From Cycas panzhihuaensis (taxonomy: Eukaryota; Cycadophyta), in assembly GCA_023213395.1 (NCBI GenBank), contig CM041465.1, forward strand, positions 97,843,741 through 97,907,740: a stretch of DNA of 64,000 nucleotides, read 5' to 3'. The notes below the pieces were generated by a model. That model worked only from the letters and a program-made list of their open reading frames with translations, was not told where the DNA came from and made no database searches. The position numbers and the translations under genes are program-made. Shown here one piece after another: positions 10,766 to 22,139 of the stretch; the first letter of the stretch is position 1, and the number at the start of each line of letters is the position of its first letter.

Positions 10766-13700
10766 ATGGAAGGGTATCCTTCAGATTGGGCATACCATGC
10801 CTTCGCCTCTAGAGCCCATGAGTTTCCTATCCCTTTCTCGGGGTCCACCTAAGAGGGTGACGGCCCTATCTATTATCCAGGTGATCAACAACACCCACAT
10901 GATTCCTATCCCTTCAGTCATGGAGTGGAGGTATCATCTTCTTTTGAGTTCTATTATCAAGGTAGTGACTCTTATGAGGAGCATCTCGAGGGGTCCACCT
11001 CATTCGAGGTTCCATCAACCTCTTGTGATCAGGCAGATACCCCTCTCGCCAACGTGGTTGAAGCTCTCAACTTGTGTTTTTATGTCACTCACCTTCAACC
11101 ATATCCTAAATAGTTCAAAGACGCCTTACGTGGTGGACCGTCTTCTTCATCCACATCTATCCCACCTATGATGAGTAACCCATTTATTCCATCGCATTTG
11201 CCTTGTTTGATTCCCACATCTACCTTAGGGACGTCTGTTACATCTTTTATTTCCCTTTGTGGTCCTAATACTTCTAGAACCACTCGAGGTATGTCTTTCT
11301 CCCAACTTGGGGTTAGCATGCCTCTCCCCAGCCAAACGAATACGCCACCTCCAAACGTGACGCACACATTTTCTATTAGACCTAGGGGACCTATTTACAC
11401 CCCTACTTCTAGTCATGTGGGACCCGTCTTCACATGCTCTCAAACTAAGTCTAGTGGTCCTTCCCTTTATGTACCTCTAGGCTATACATCTCAACCGTGG
11501 GGGTATGGTAAAGGGAACCACCTTCCTATTTATGGGGTAGACCCTTTACACCCATATGGGGTAGCGCCACTTACGAGTGGCCTATATGGGAAGAATTTGG
11601 TCCCTCACCCCGCATTTCCACCATCTTGCGTAGCACCTTATACGACGCCTTTGCAAAGAGGCCTGACTCCTTTTCAAGGCCCCTTCCCTCAAGTCCATTT
11701 CCAATAAGTGGTGTTTCCTCAAGGAGGGATGGGTCCTCCACCCCCATCCACTCCTTTCTCATTACCTTCCCCATCTCTTACCGATCCTATGATCCAGATA
11801 AGGGCACGTCCCTTTATGGATTATAGATCACCACCCTTGTCTATTGAGGTGCTAAGGACCAACTTACCACCTCATCCCCCTAAAGTTCCTAAATTCAATG
11901 GGACTTCATCGCAAGATCTAGCAGAGCATGTTTGTAGTTTCTCTATGGCATGCATAGACTACTGGGCCTATGATCACATCCTTATGAAATTATTTTAGTG
12001 ATCTCTTCAAGGCAATGCCCTCAAGTGCTTTTATCACCTGCCCACACATTCCATCCATTTATTCCAATAGCTCATAGACAAGTTCATCAACTATTTTGAC
12101 ATGGCTTGCCCATGTGAGAGTGGAATGAAATCCCTCTTGTCACTTAAACAAGGCTGCAATTAGATGAATTGTGACTTTGTGCAATGATTCCAGGACCTCC
12201 TCTATTCCGCCAAGGCTACTTTGCCCAAGGAATTGAAGAGGGACATCTTTATCAATGCACTCCACCCAGAAGTTTATGTGGAAGTCCTTAACATGGGGGT
12301 GACCATATGTGACTCTACCATAGCGAAGTGCTTGGCACTTTAGGCTATTGAAATCCAAGATAGATTCAAGAAACCCCTAAAGTCCTCACAGCGATATGAG
12401 ATACCTCTACTAACTAAATAAACTAAAACTCAATAACCTACTAGGTCTTCTTCCTACTCAACCGAGAAGACCTTAGATCCTCTTACTTCCTCCATACGTT
12501 CATTTGAACATACAATGAAGGAACTTAAACTTTAATCTCCTTCATCACCCATATCTAACAAACCTATTCACCAGGCTTTACAAGCTGCTCCTTCTGGGGG
12601 TGGTAACACCCAGTCCTCTCAAGCAAGGAAATCAGATCCTCCCCTTGAGAAGAAGTGGTGATCCGTCCATGGAGAATGCTTCCATAATGATTTGTGTTAT
12701 CAGGTTCAACATCCTAAGGATGCCCTGTAATGTGACTCCTCTCCTAAATGGGCCTTAAGGCCTAATCTAAACCAACTGGTCCATAGAGATCCCTTCCCCA
12801 AATATGGGGAACGTGATCATAACCCTCAAAAGAAGAATAACTAGAACCGAGGAAGATCTCCTAATCCTCGTTCTTCTCATGCCAAAGGAAAGGGTGCGAG
12901 GAATTCGCCCTCATCCTCTCATCCTTGAGTTCTCCTAACTGGCATACCCCATCACCTTCGCGATCCCAAAATAAAGAAAAGAAGGTTAATCAATTACTTG
13001 AGACCACCCCACTGTATGCCTTGACCCGGTATCAAGTAATATATATATGGTGCAAATGGTGCCTCTTTATCCACATCTCATCTTGATCCTCTTTCAGAAA
13101 CTTCTCTTCTGAAAGCCCCTGCACTTCCCAAGACCATTCCTGTGTGCCTTGGTCATTACAATTTTTGAAGGGCACTTCCCCAACCTACTACGAAGGGGAA
13201 GCCCTTCTCTATCATTGATGAGCTCCACACCATCGTTGCGGGGATGTCCTTGATGGATGTCTTGAGAAGCTGCCCTGAGCAACGTGCTCTTCTTCTTGAA
13301 GCTCTTAACTAGCAAGATGCTTCTATCCATGCAGTAGGCACCACCTCCTATGGACTGCCTATCATCTCATTTGATCCTAGAGATCTCCCATCTCCTAGTG
13401 AACTAGAGAAGCTTTTCCATTATCCATTCATCCTTATTATTAACACACTTGATTTTATCATAAAGAGGACCATCGTAGATAATGGCTCCTTGGTTAATGC
13501 TATTCCTACATGTATGCTCAAGGAGTTGGGCATAGTAGCTCTTAAGTATGTCCCTTGGAAATGGCAAAGGTATGACGGGACTGAGAAGTCCCCTTAGGGA
13601 CAGTCTCCCTTTCCCTCACCCTAGGAGGGAAGACTATTTCTGTCAAAGTTGTTATACTTGATATCGATGTGGAGTATAACCTCTTGTTGGGTTGACCATG

Positions 13701-14459
13701 GCTTGACCAAATGGGAGCAATCTACTCCTCGCATTGGGGGCAACTTAAATTTGTCCATGATGGATGAGTTAAGGTTGTCACTCGTGAGCCTATGCCATCT
13801 CACACTTCTCATCAAGCCTGCGAGGTTGTCTTCAATAATGAAGATAGTGATCTTGAGGAGGCTATCCCTTCTATGGGGCCTCTATTTCAGGAGACTGACC
13901 TTCATTAGTTAGAACATATGCCTTGTCATAAGCCAAACCTAGTTAGGTTTGCCCCTATTGGTGTAGGTAGTTACGGTTACTTAGCCGTCACGGGTGATTT
14001 TGAGTCAGATAGCAAGGGTTATGAGCCCTCTCCTCGGCATGTCACCCTAGTTTCATGAGTACCTAAGGGGGTATCTCGATTAGATATTCCTGCTCCTCTT
14101 CATTCTACACTAGCTACTGAGTCACTAGTTCTAAACTAGCCACTTCTTTTAGCTTCTCGCCCTCTCTAAGTGGTTTCACGTAGGCATCCACATCGAAGAG
14201 CCACTAGTAGAGGTGCTTCTTCTTCACACTCTAGATCCTCACATAGGACTAGAGTCACTTCTACGCAGATGCAACTTTGCCACATGATCTATTGCATGTC
14301 AGGTTTGTCGCTCTTATCTGGTTCTGACCATAACCAGTGTGCTTATAGGTCTACCACATAGGGCCTACCCTTCATAACATATCTCTAATCCTACGTGTGA
14401 CTACCCCTATCCCTGCGTGGGCTAGCCACATCTCTCTCTCTCTTTATGCTCTGAAATGA
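10766..14459 (+). pseudogene. E2 gag-protease relic with basic tail
   Basis: The ATG at 10766 (MEGYPSDWAYH) matches the start in the outer element and E3. A Pro/Ser/Thr-rich N-terminal part runs to about 11830. The gag capsid domain follows (about 11870-12400: NLPPHPPKVPKFNGTSSQD, ACIDYWAYDHILMKLF). A degenerate CCHC-like knuckle is near 12650-12700. The retropepsin region is at 13430-13780, with active-site-like VDNGS and later PWLDQMG-type residues. After the protease comes an Arg/Ser-rich tail, then the sequence joins the post-integrase spacer with no RT. Stops occur (for example after YPK at about 11110, and at 11705 and 11997), so no long product is possible now. Gag and protease would supply the particle and its maturation. 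Confidence 0.82.
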
Positions 14460-15154
14460 GCCTAAACTACCATCCTAAGCGTGTCTCCATTCCTCCTAGT
14501 CATAGGTGGGATGGCAGCTTAGGGTGACCTTCTTGTTTCTTTTGGGTTCCTCTCGCAGAACCCCTTGTCCCCCTTCCTCTCAGGGCCTTGTCCTCCTATT
14601 TAGATACATTCCCCAATTAGGATGATATGCTGGAGTGTCATCACTCCCTCATCATTGACACTTCCTTTGCATATTTCGCTATGCTCCTACGTGGACATGT
14701 ATGCCACCCTATCTCCTAGCCTCACATACATCTGTCACTGCTGCCCATGGTGATTATGTATGCTTCTGCTAGGAATATGTCCCTGCGTAAAAGGAAGTAT
14801 GTGTAACTCAAACAAATACAATCATATAATAATTAATCAGAAACATTATAACGCATCCCTCTTCATGCATCTATGCACCCTCATACACATACATACATAA
14901 ACATAAAAACATAAATATACATCATCCATCATGTATCACATACACATCATCATACATCAAATGGGGTATCAATGGCCCTGTCTATATACATAAAAAAAAC
15001 ATCATGTGTCATATCATAAAAATGGTATAGTACATCATTCATGGGAAGCTGAAATCCTTGCAAGGAGGAGTATAATCATGTGACAACATATGGTGACTCC
15101 CTAGAGGTCTGTGCTTTCCCCTTGTCAAATAAAAACTACTATATCCTACTACTG
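14460..15154. other. E2 spacer between polyprotein relic and antisense gene
   Basis: Homologous to 45019-45785 (outer) and 35525-36093 (E3), starting at a shared 'gaaatgagcctaaa'. It contains AT-rich short repeats (catacaca/catcatcat, about 14870-15010). No coding signal; it is probably the 3' end region of the antisense transcript. Confidence 0.55.
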
Positions 15155-17029
15155 CTATCGTACTCTTGGGGTATCATCTCCTAGCCTATGTGATCCCTCT
15201 CCTGGGGACCACATGCCTCCCAAACTCCTCCTCAGCCTCTGGGAGCTCCATGCCTCGCTTCCCTCATCTCGTGGCCTCCTTAGGGTCATCATTGCTATGT
15301 GGGTATATGTCCTGCTCCATGATGACCTCAATGCCACTCAATCTACTAGCTAATCGTATCACACCTGGATATGATCTCTCTTGCTCTCTACTCCTCAAAG
15401 TCTCTCCTCCATACTCTAGAATCTCTCCTCCATCCCTCGAAGATGCTCCTCTAGTACTGCCATCCTAATCGAACTCTCCACATCTCTATGTACACCTCCC
15501 TGTGCCTCTAACACCTGCACCTGACCTCGTAGAGCATCCCTCTTGACTCGGGTCTCATCCAGCTCATCTTGGAGTCATCCCATGCATGCCTCGTACTCTT
15601 GGGACTCTACAATCCATATGTCCCTTGCCCTAACTAATGGGGTGAATGCCGCTGTGTGGGGTCCTACTAATCTAGGCTCCTCTCCTACCTAGATGGGTGG
15701 TTGCCTCTCTACGTAGGCTTGGGGGAATATCTCCCAGACTACGGCCTCTACCAACCTCAGGATCTCTATTACTCTTGCAAAGTCTAATATGCCATGTGTT
15801 AGTACATGGAGCTATATGTCAAACCAAAATCAAACAACTAAGCATATAGTTATCGAAAGGATGACAGGAAAAGGTAGTATCTCACCTGTTGGGGCCGTTG
15901 GCTCCTCAACTCTAATGATAGCTTCCTCCTCAGGTGCTCCACTAGGTGCTGGCACCTCCTCCTCCTCTGGTACCACCTCAGCTACTAGGACATCTCCTCC
16001 CTCCTTTACTCGCACAGCTTCCATCGTTGATCTACCCATAATCCTCAGCCTCCTGGCTCATGTTAATGGGCCTCTAGCCTCCTCTATAGCTTTGGATGGG
16101 CTAGCCTCTACTCCCGTGGCTCTAGATGATCCTACCTCTCCTCCTGTGACTCCAAACGGGCTGACCCTATCACTGCCATCACCTTTATCGTCATCAGTAC
16201 TAGGAGCGACTCTAGCTCCTCCTGCCTCATTGTAGTTGCTCCACCTCACCCCTCTATATAGGTTAGATATGTAGTCTGCCATGGTGAGGAGGTCTAGTGA
16301 CGTAGCCTCCACTGAGCAACGGATGTGTGCCTGGTCCTCGGTCCCTCTAAACTGAGTCTACCACCTGTGGACCATGGGATCCCACTCTGAAATAGGGTGT
16401 GGTCCTCCTGTGGGTACTACCACTCTAAAGTGGTTGAAAAACTAGAATTATAGTAGCATGCTATACAACAAACTACCTCTCCTTGCCACCCTGATAGTGT
16501 CTAGTTGGGCAATTAAGTTTGCCACTATTAAGGTGGCCCAGTCAAGCCTCTCCTTGGCCTCACATCTCCTCACTACATCCATCCACTTACAGGGTATATC
16601 TCTATAGTTCTATTTCTGGGATATCCAGAATAAAATGCACAAAGTGATTAGCTTCCTCACTCGAGGAACTCTAGACATAACCATGCTTTGCAGAGGTATC
16701 CCTCGCCTCTTCCACCGGTCCTGTCTGGTGAAAAATGTAGTTGCCTCCTTATGTGCTATCTCATTGCTAGGCAATGCCCCTAGTGATGTCGGCTGACCTA
16801 TCGCTGGCACTCCTAAGATCCTCTGTATATCTTTGGGTGTCACTGTGATGTCCCCTACCTAGGGGAGGTGGAATACATGCCTCTGCCTATCCCAGTGTGA
16901 GGCTATATCAACCAAAAGTAGCTGATCTGACATGTATTATGGCATTCGTATGAGCTTTATCAGGCCATATCACGCCAAGACCTGTTTGTCCCCTCAGGAC
17001 ATCATCTCTATAAAACTAAACATGGCCAT
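15155..17029 (-). pseudogene. E2 antisense gene: plant-mobile-domain-like protein, two exons
   Basis: Minus strand. The N-terminal exon starts at about 17029 with a helix-rich segment, then a HVFHLP..GDITVTPKDIQRILGVPA stretch typical of plant mobile domain (PMD) proteins, an ERLDWATLIVANLIAQLD segment, and an acidic/Gly/Pro-rich linker. A 111-nt intron is predicted at 15885-15775 (ACAG|GTGAG donor, TACTAAC branch point; the acceptor has decayed from CAG to CAA). The second exon has charged heptad-like coiled coil (LQDELDETRVKRDALRGQVQ) and a basic tail ending at a shared stop, 15155. Several stops (for example after WISQK at 16610). Function unknown; PMD proteins occur in plant transposons and in the MAIN/MAIL1 family. 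Orientation is opposite to the element's genes. Confidence 0.62.
15775..15885 (-). other. Predicted intron of the E2 antisense gene
   Basis: Phase-1 intron: donor CAG|GTGAGATA, branch-like TACTAAC about 30 nt from the 3' end, acceptor TTTGCAA (G lost). The copies at 36696-36804 and 46370-46490 share the position, the phase and the reading frame on both sides. Confidence 0.65.
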
Positions 17030-17720
17030 CCCTATGTTTTTGTGGTTCTCCACTATGGTAACTGCCTGCAAAATCCCAAAAATCCAGTCATAACTTGTCT
17101 AGACCTATCTACTAGTCCTTAGGACTACCTCTCCCTCCTCTCGGATTAGGATTTTGCTCTTCTTTGGGCCATCTTTAATTTTTTCAATAATTTTGGCTTT
17201 ACACTACACTAAACTTCATGGTACCGTGGAGTATAATCGAGGTCCCACAGTGATTGGGGCCCTGCGACACTACGATCTTCGTTGCAGTGCGAACGTCACC
17301 CTTACCAAATGGGGGGTTTCCCACCAAAAAAAATTAAATTTTTTGCCTGAGTAAGCCACACTTAGGCTCACTCAGACCAGGGCTACCTAATGCCCTAGTC
17401 CTGCCTCTCTTTGGGTCAAGTTTAGACTCTTAGAGATTGCTTTTCCACCCTTAAGTGGCCCAAAACTACTCTAAAACTTGCAAAATATAATAAAATTCAA
17501 TTCATGAAATGGGATTGGGTTTAGACGATCCACTCACTGGATATGGTCTTACAACTACCATGTCATCCCCCTAGTCCCATCGGCTGCCTCTATGTCCTAA
17601 TCCAATGGTCGAATCTCTCCTTGCATGCCTCTGAAGTCGGGTAGTGCTCCACTGCATAAGGGAAAGGGCTCTGAATCATTTGCGAGCCCGTGAAAATAAG
17701 TTCCATTTTCATCAAGTTTC
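17030..17720 (-). other. E2 antisense-transcript leader
   Basis: Lies between the antisense TATA box and the PMD exon. It contains an upstream ATGGCCCAAAG motif at 17172 shared with the outer element (about 53500), and LTR-like AAACTTCATGGTACCGTGGAG near 17212. No open frame of note. Confidence 0.4.
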
Positions 17721-17728
17721 CTTATATA
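17721..17728 (-). promoter_or_regulatory. Antisense TATA box, E2
   Basis: The minus strand reads CCTATATAAGGAAACTTG; the core TATATAAG is at 17728-17721, about 690 bp upstream of the PMD exon start. It is conserved in E3 (38678-38685) and the outer element (54056-54064) although surrounding sequence has diverged. Confidence 0.6.
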
Positions 17729-17866
17729 GGCTGGGCCCCCAATGGGCACTTCTTATATTTCTGCCACCGCGATATCCTTTAGGGCTATCTTTCATCTTTG
17801 ACTACCATTGCCTTCTGGCCCTAGCTCCCATTTCGCTTCTATGATCTCTGTTTTTCTCATTCTTTC

Positions 17867-17868
17867 AG
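17867..17868 (+). other. Putative splice acceptor before the E2 RNase H ORF
   Basis: TTTTTCTCATTCTTTCAG followed by ATGCATTTATGG. The same pyrimidine tract-AG immediately precedes the ORF in E3 (AG at 38824-38825) and the outer element (54186-54187). Confidence 0.45.
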
Positions 17869-17876
17869 ATGCATTT

Positions 17877-18808
17877 ATGGTGCCTTACCTGTCAACTTTC
17901 GCGAGGCCCCTTCCATCTTGTTTTACATATCATCTCTGTGCATGCCTAAGTTTATAATCGTTTGGCCCATTTCACCACCCTGGATTCATTTATGTAGCTT
18001 GTTTGTGCCTCTAGAGCTCCTAAAGGGAGTGCTCCCTCCATTCATGCTTGCCTTTTAGTTTCTTAAGCAAGCTTTGGTGCCTTAGAGGGGCCTTTCCTCT
18101 GACCTATCTTTCCCACCGGTTGGATAGCCTGCTCCGCCTTCGAGTAGCCTCGCCATGGGGTCCTCCTTCCCTTATTTCAACCCTCATCACTAGCCATTCA
18201 GGTCCCTTTTTTCAGTTACTCTACATCATCATGTCCCTTCTACATTGCTGACTCTATCACATCTTTTCCCACTGGGGAACTTTTCTTTACACCTATGTCA
18301 CTCCATATCTTCACCAACAGCAGAAGTCGTGGTAATCTCAGTCCTTATGCCACCACGTGGATTCTTTGTAACCCTTCTGGACATGATTTCTTGCATTTTG
18401 GAATCTTCCTCCCTGAGGCCACCAATAACAAAGTTGAATACACAACCATTATTGAAGCCCTCACTGATGCATTACGTTTCCACCACGAACCTATCGCCCT
18501 CTTTTATGACTCCTAGGTTGCGGTGTCCCATCTCACCCAGGTCTACCAGGTGCAATGCCCATACCTGAGAGGCCTCACTTTAATCGCCAGGTCACTATTG
18601 GCTTGTTTTTCATCCGTCAATATCCAACACATCCCTTGAGCCCTTAACGCTAAGGCAGACAGCCTCCTCTTCCTCATCTTTGAGCATCGCCTCCCTCTTC
18701 TTGATGATCGCCTCTGAGAGACTTGCCCGGTCACCCTATCGCCCAAGTCTCAAGCCATTTGCACTTCACCTTGTGATCCATTCACACCTCCGAAAGCTAG
18801 CCACTAAT
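17877..18808 (+). pseudogene. E2 second RNase H (aRNH-like) ORF
   Basis: Starts at a conserved ATG right after the acceptor-like site. The N-terminal third is of unknown nature, with frameshifts. The RNase H core is at 18295-18720: FTNS (first Asp changed to Asn), then HDFLHFGIFLPEATNNKVEYTTI... with the catalytic Glu, LFYDS with the third acidic residue, HLTQVYQVQCP, and HIP.ALNAKADSL with the final Asp. This resembles the 'archaeal-type' RNase H acquired by plant Tat elements, which removes the RNA strand of the RNA-DNA hybrid. Broken by stops (at YDS*, HIP*). It lies between the antisense promoter and the 3' LTR. Confidence 0.72.
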
Positions 18809-19119
18809 GAGGTTAAACTATGGAAACCATTAGGTTTGCTTAGTCAGTCTTTCTCTTTCTATCATCACACCTTCTCTTTACACTCTCACGATAGGGGCAT
18901 CCCCCTCATTCGTCATAGCTTCTGGTCGATTCCTGAGTGTCACAGAAGTAACCCATATGTTATATGCAACCCTATTCTCATAGCCACGCATTCCACCACG
19001 ACACTCACTGACACCCTTGGCTCTTGTCACTATCATGATTGTTACATATGCATATGCTACTAACAGTTTTTGTTACCATCATTCATCATTGCACCATGCT
19101 TCTAAGCGATGAGGCTCTA

Positions 19120-19134
19120 CTGCCAAGGGGGCAA
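19120..19134 (+). other. E2 polypurine tract
   Basis: CTGCCAAGGGGGCAA abuts the TG of the 3' LTR. The same CCAAGGGG core precedes the other 3' LTRs (40032-40043, 55523-55535). It primes plus-strand DNA synthesis. Confidence 0.7.
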
Positions 19135-22134
19135 TGTTTCCCAACTACTAGGAATAGGTATGGACAGATTGACTCAAGTAAGCACAGGTATGCTTCTCTC
19201 TCCTATCTTAGCTACTTTAGAGATTGTAGATTAAAGCATTGGTTAGATTGCATGATTAATTGGCTCATCTTTATGATTGAGTATACATTTATGCTTGAGC
19301 ATCTCGCATGTCCCTAGCCTATGATGACCCACGAGACCTGCCCCTCCGTGAGGCATGTGTCCCCATGGTAGTCTACAACCCTCTGAATCACCTCCACATC
19401 ACTTCAAGCTTCAACCAACTCATGTCTTCTGCTCACACCCTGGTCACCTATTGCAACTCTTGACATCTGACCAGTAGTCATTGACATTTTGTACCCTTTC
19501 ATAGCATTTCTGTGAATCCCACCTCTTGATGTCCTACCTCCGTCTAGCTAACATGTTTACTTGGACTATCCCTAGCCACCTGGACAGGAGGGCCAGCCCA
19601 TCCTAGACCTAGAACATCCTCATTTAGGGCTCCCATGACCCTTATCATTGCTTTTATGGCATTCTAGTCTCGCATCATTGTAAACTTAGCAGTACCGCGA
19701 ACTTTACCATGGTGTGACTGATTCACACTATTTTTTTGATCTATCATGGTAATTCTCGTCTTTGTTACGAAACTTCCATGTGGATTAGTTGCTAAATTAG
19801 CCCCAGCCTAACCCTAATCACTTAATTAGGGTTAGGGTAGGTATAAATCCCAAAAATAACCTCATTTTACCTCTCTAACAACTCTCTTCAATAACTTCTT
19901 TCTCTTCTCTCCTCTCTTTCTCATAGGAACTCTCTATAGAATGCTAGTCATACCTAGGTTCCTACTACTCCAGCCTGAGGTTTGCCTATTGTAGCACTGG
20001 TTCGTAGTAGCGAGCTCCTCCATCAGCACCTCCAAGTATAGATCCACGCTCATGTGTGGCCTCCACGCTTCCCTCTTAGTCTTCAGTAAGCATACTCTTC
20101 CTACAACTCAAAGAAGCCCTGTAAGCTCCTCTAACCTGCCACTTTTCGCTGTCTACAGGGGTATACGTACTCCTCACATAGCCCAACATGTATCCCACAC
20201 CTTTTTCCACCTTCTACTTTAGGTTTACTTTGCAAATGTAAGTCCTTTAAGCATACAAATCATTTCTTTGTGTTTTGTCACATGAAAGAGCCATTGTTTC
20301 TATTTACTGTTTCTTGTATCCTAGTCATCTCAACCTCCCCTAGTTTTCTCCAAGAAGGTTGCAAGAGAGGGTTCATAAGGTGTGAGTAGAAGGAAGAAAG
20401 GTGAGATCTATACTTATTAAGCTTGCTCCTCAAGGGTAAACCCCTGCTCCTCCTTCCTCTCCTTCATTCGTGCCTTCCTTGAGCCATCTAGAAGTCTTTG
20501 AGATCGGGCTTACCCTAGGTTTCAGTGTGTGTAGCACTTGTTCTACTGATCTTAGGCCTACACACCCCCCCTTTTAGGCCTCTCTTTCAGCCCTAAATAG
20601 TGCCTAATACTCCTTTGGCTTTAGTGTAGCCTACGTTGTGATTTTCTCCCTATAACATCCTTACAACGTAGGTGACTTCTGCAATCCTTACAACATTCAT
20701 TTCCCTCTCCATATTTTGCCCATAAGCTATTTTGATCTATTGTTCCCTACATCTTGGGACAGTGTGGAGGTGCGTTGGTAGGAGGGTTAACCATTCTAAG
20801 GTTATCCTCCTCTTTGCTTGGCATGCATTGGTGCTTTCTTTAGTGCTTCGCAGAGTTGTATTTTGTGGTGGATTGACTAATATAACACACTATATTTCAA
20901 CGTTTGGTTTTATATTGTTGTACATATATCTACTTTACTTCTTAGAAGCTCCTCCTAGGAGGGTGAAGATCTTTGTGGATGCAGGTTATACAACGATACA
21001 TTCAAGGAGAAGGAAACACCCCAATCCGGGTAAACCCTTACCCTCTTCCTTTTCCTTATTACTTTTTTGCTTTCTTGCATAGTCATTCTCTTTCTTTTCT
21101 TTCCTATTTGGCTTATCTCTTTACAAGGGGAAGGTAAGGAAGCCCCACTCCATCTCCATCCTAACAACAACTGCTTATTGAGCAAGGACGGGAAGACATA
21201 CACGGCACATGAGTAAAGGTTCTCCTTCAGCTGCGCGATATTCTAGGTATGTACCATACTCTCTTACCTAGCTCTTTCTCTTCTTGTTTCCATTAGGCAT
21301 ACATTCTTGCATGATAAGTCACATAAAAGGAGAAGGATAACAATTTGCTTGCACACGTTCATCTTGCATTCACACATTGCATGAGCACTTTCTTAGGAAA
21401 GGTGCATCTTAGGGATTACACTCCCCCCTTTTCTCTTCTCATTGAATCATAAATATCCCCTTAGTGGTATATCATCATATTAGCATGCATGCTTGTGTAT
21501 GTGTAAAATGTTTCTGCTCCTTAAGCTTTCATTGGTAAAAAGAAAAGAGAGAGAGGGAGTGTAGTTTGTATCTTTTCTTTCTTTGAAAGTATACACAATA
21601 TCACTTTTGCTACCACTACCTCTACACTTCACATCTTTAACTGACATGCACATAACCTTCCTTGCCCTTGCCAAGGTTTGTGCCTATCTTCTTTGCATTG
21701 TAGCAAATATTCCTCTTTTGATGCCCCCTTCTCTTCCTTTAGGCCTACCCTAGGTTCATTGACCTAGGGTCTCCCACTTGCACCTATTGTATACTCTTTT
21801 ATTATCCATCTGTGCCTGCTGCACTTATGTCGCATTCCTTATTCATAAGGGACCTCTCCTTCCATGGGTCTTCCTTTTTCCTTCCAGCCATCCAAGGGTG
21901 GGGGGACCTTGCCTCCCGGGGCTATCTGAGACACCTCACTCATATCTTACCCAAAGAACCAAGCTACTTTGAGGAAGTCATGCACCATTTGTGGGTCCTG
22001 AACCTGGGTTCCAATGCACAGACGTCCTGTGTGGTGTTCCTTCCACTTGTAGGATCATACTTATATTCTAGATTTTGTCGTTGACTACCCTAACCCCTAC
22101 TGAGTGTAGTTACCATCCCACAGACGTGACTCCA
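19135..22134 (+). repeat. E2 3' LTR
   Basis: 3000 bp, TGTTTCCCAAC to GACTCCA. Matches 7492-10507 throughout, with mainly transition differences and small indels (for example an insertion/deletion near 19700). TATA at 19842-19848. Donor-like GAAG|GTAAGG at about 21135. Confidence 0.9.
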
Positions 22135-22139
22135 CCTTC

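Larger units (their letters stand above)
7492..22134 (+). mobile_element. E2: non-autonomous Tat-like Ty3/gypsy element nested in the outer 5' LTR
   Basis: TG at 7492 and CA at 22134, flanked by CCTTT (7487-7491) and CCTTC (22135-22139), a 5-bp TSD with one mismatch. The LTRs are about 3.0 kb. The interior (10508-19134) has gag and protease, then joins directly to the spacer that in the outer element follows the integrase stop. RT, the first RNase H and integrase are absent. The antisense PMD-like gene and the 3' RNase H ORF are retained. The element could have moved only with enzymes supplied in trans. Confidence 0.88.

Noticed and set aside
11225-11443. Minus-strand ORFs within gag.
   Set aside because: Complement of the Pro/Ser-rich gag segment; no conserved frame between copies.
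15789-16235. Plus-strand Ser/Thr/Pro-rich ORF, with similar ones at 46448-46711 and 46778-47266.
   Set aside because: Shadow of the minus-strand acidic linker exon; no start context or conservation of its own, and it spans the predicted intron.
17066-17128. A 62-63 nt GT-AG intron upstream of the PMD exon (also 38015-38076), joining an ATGGCCCAAAG exon.
   Set aside because: Too short for a typical plant intron, the donor is lost in the outer copy, and splicing does not put the upstream ATG in frame with the PMD exon.
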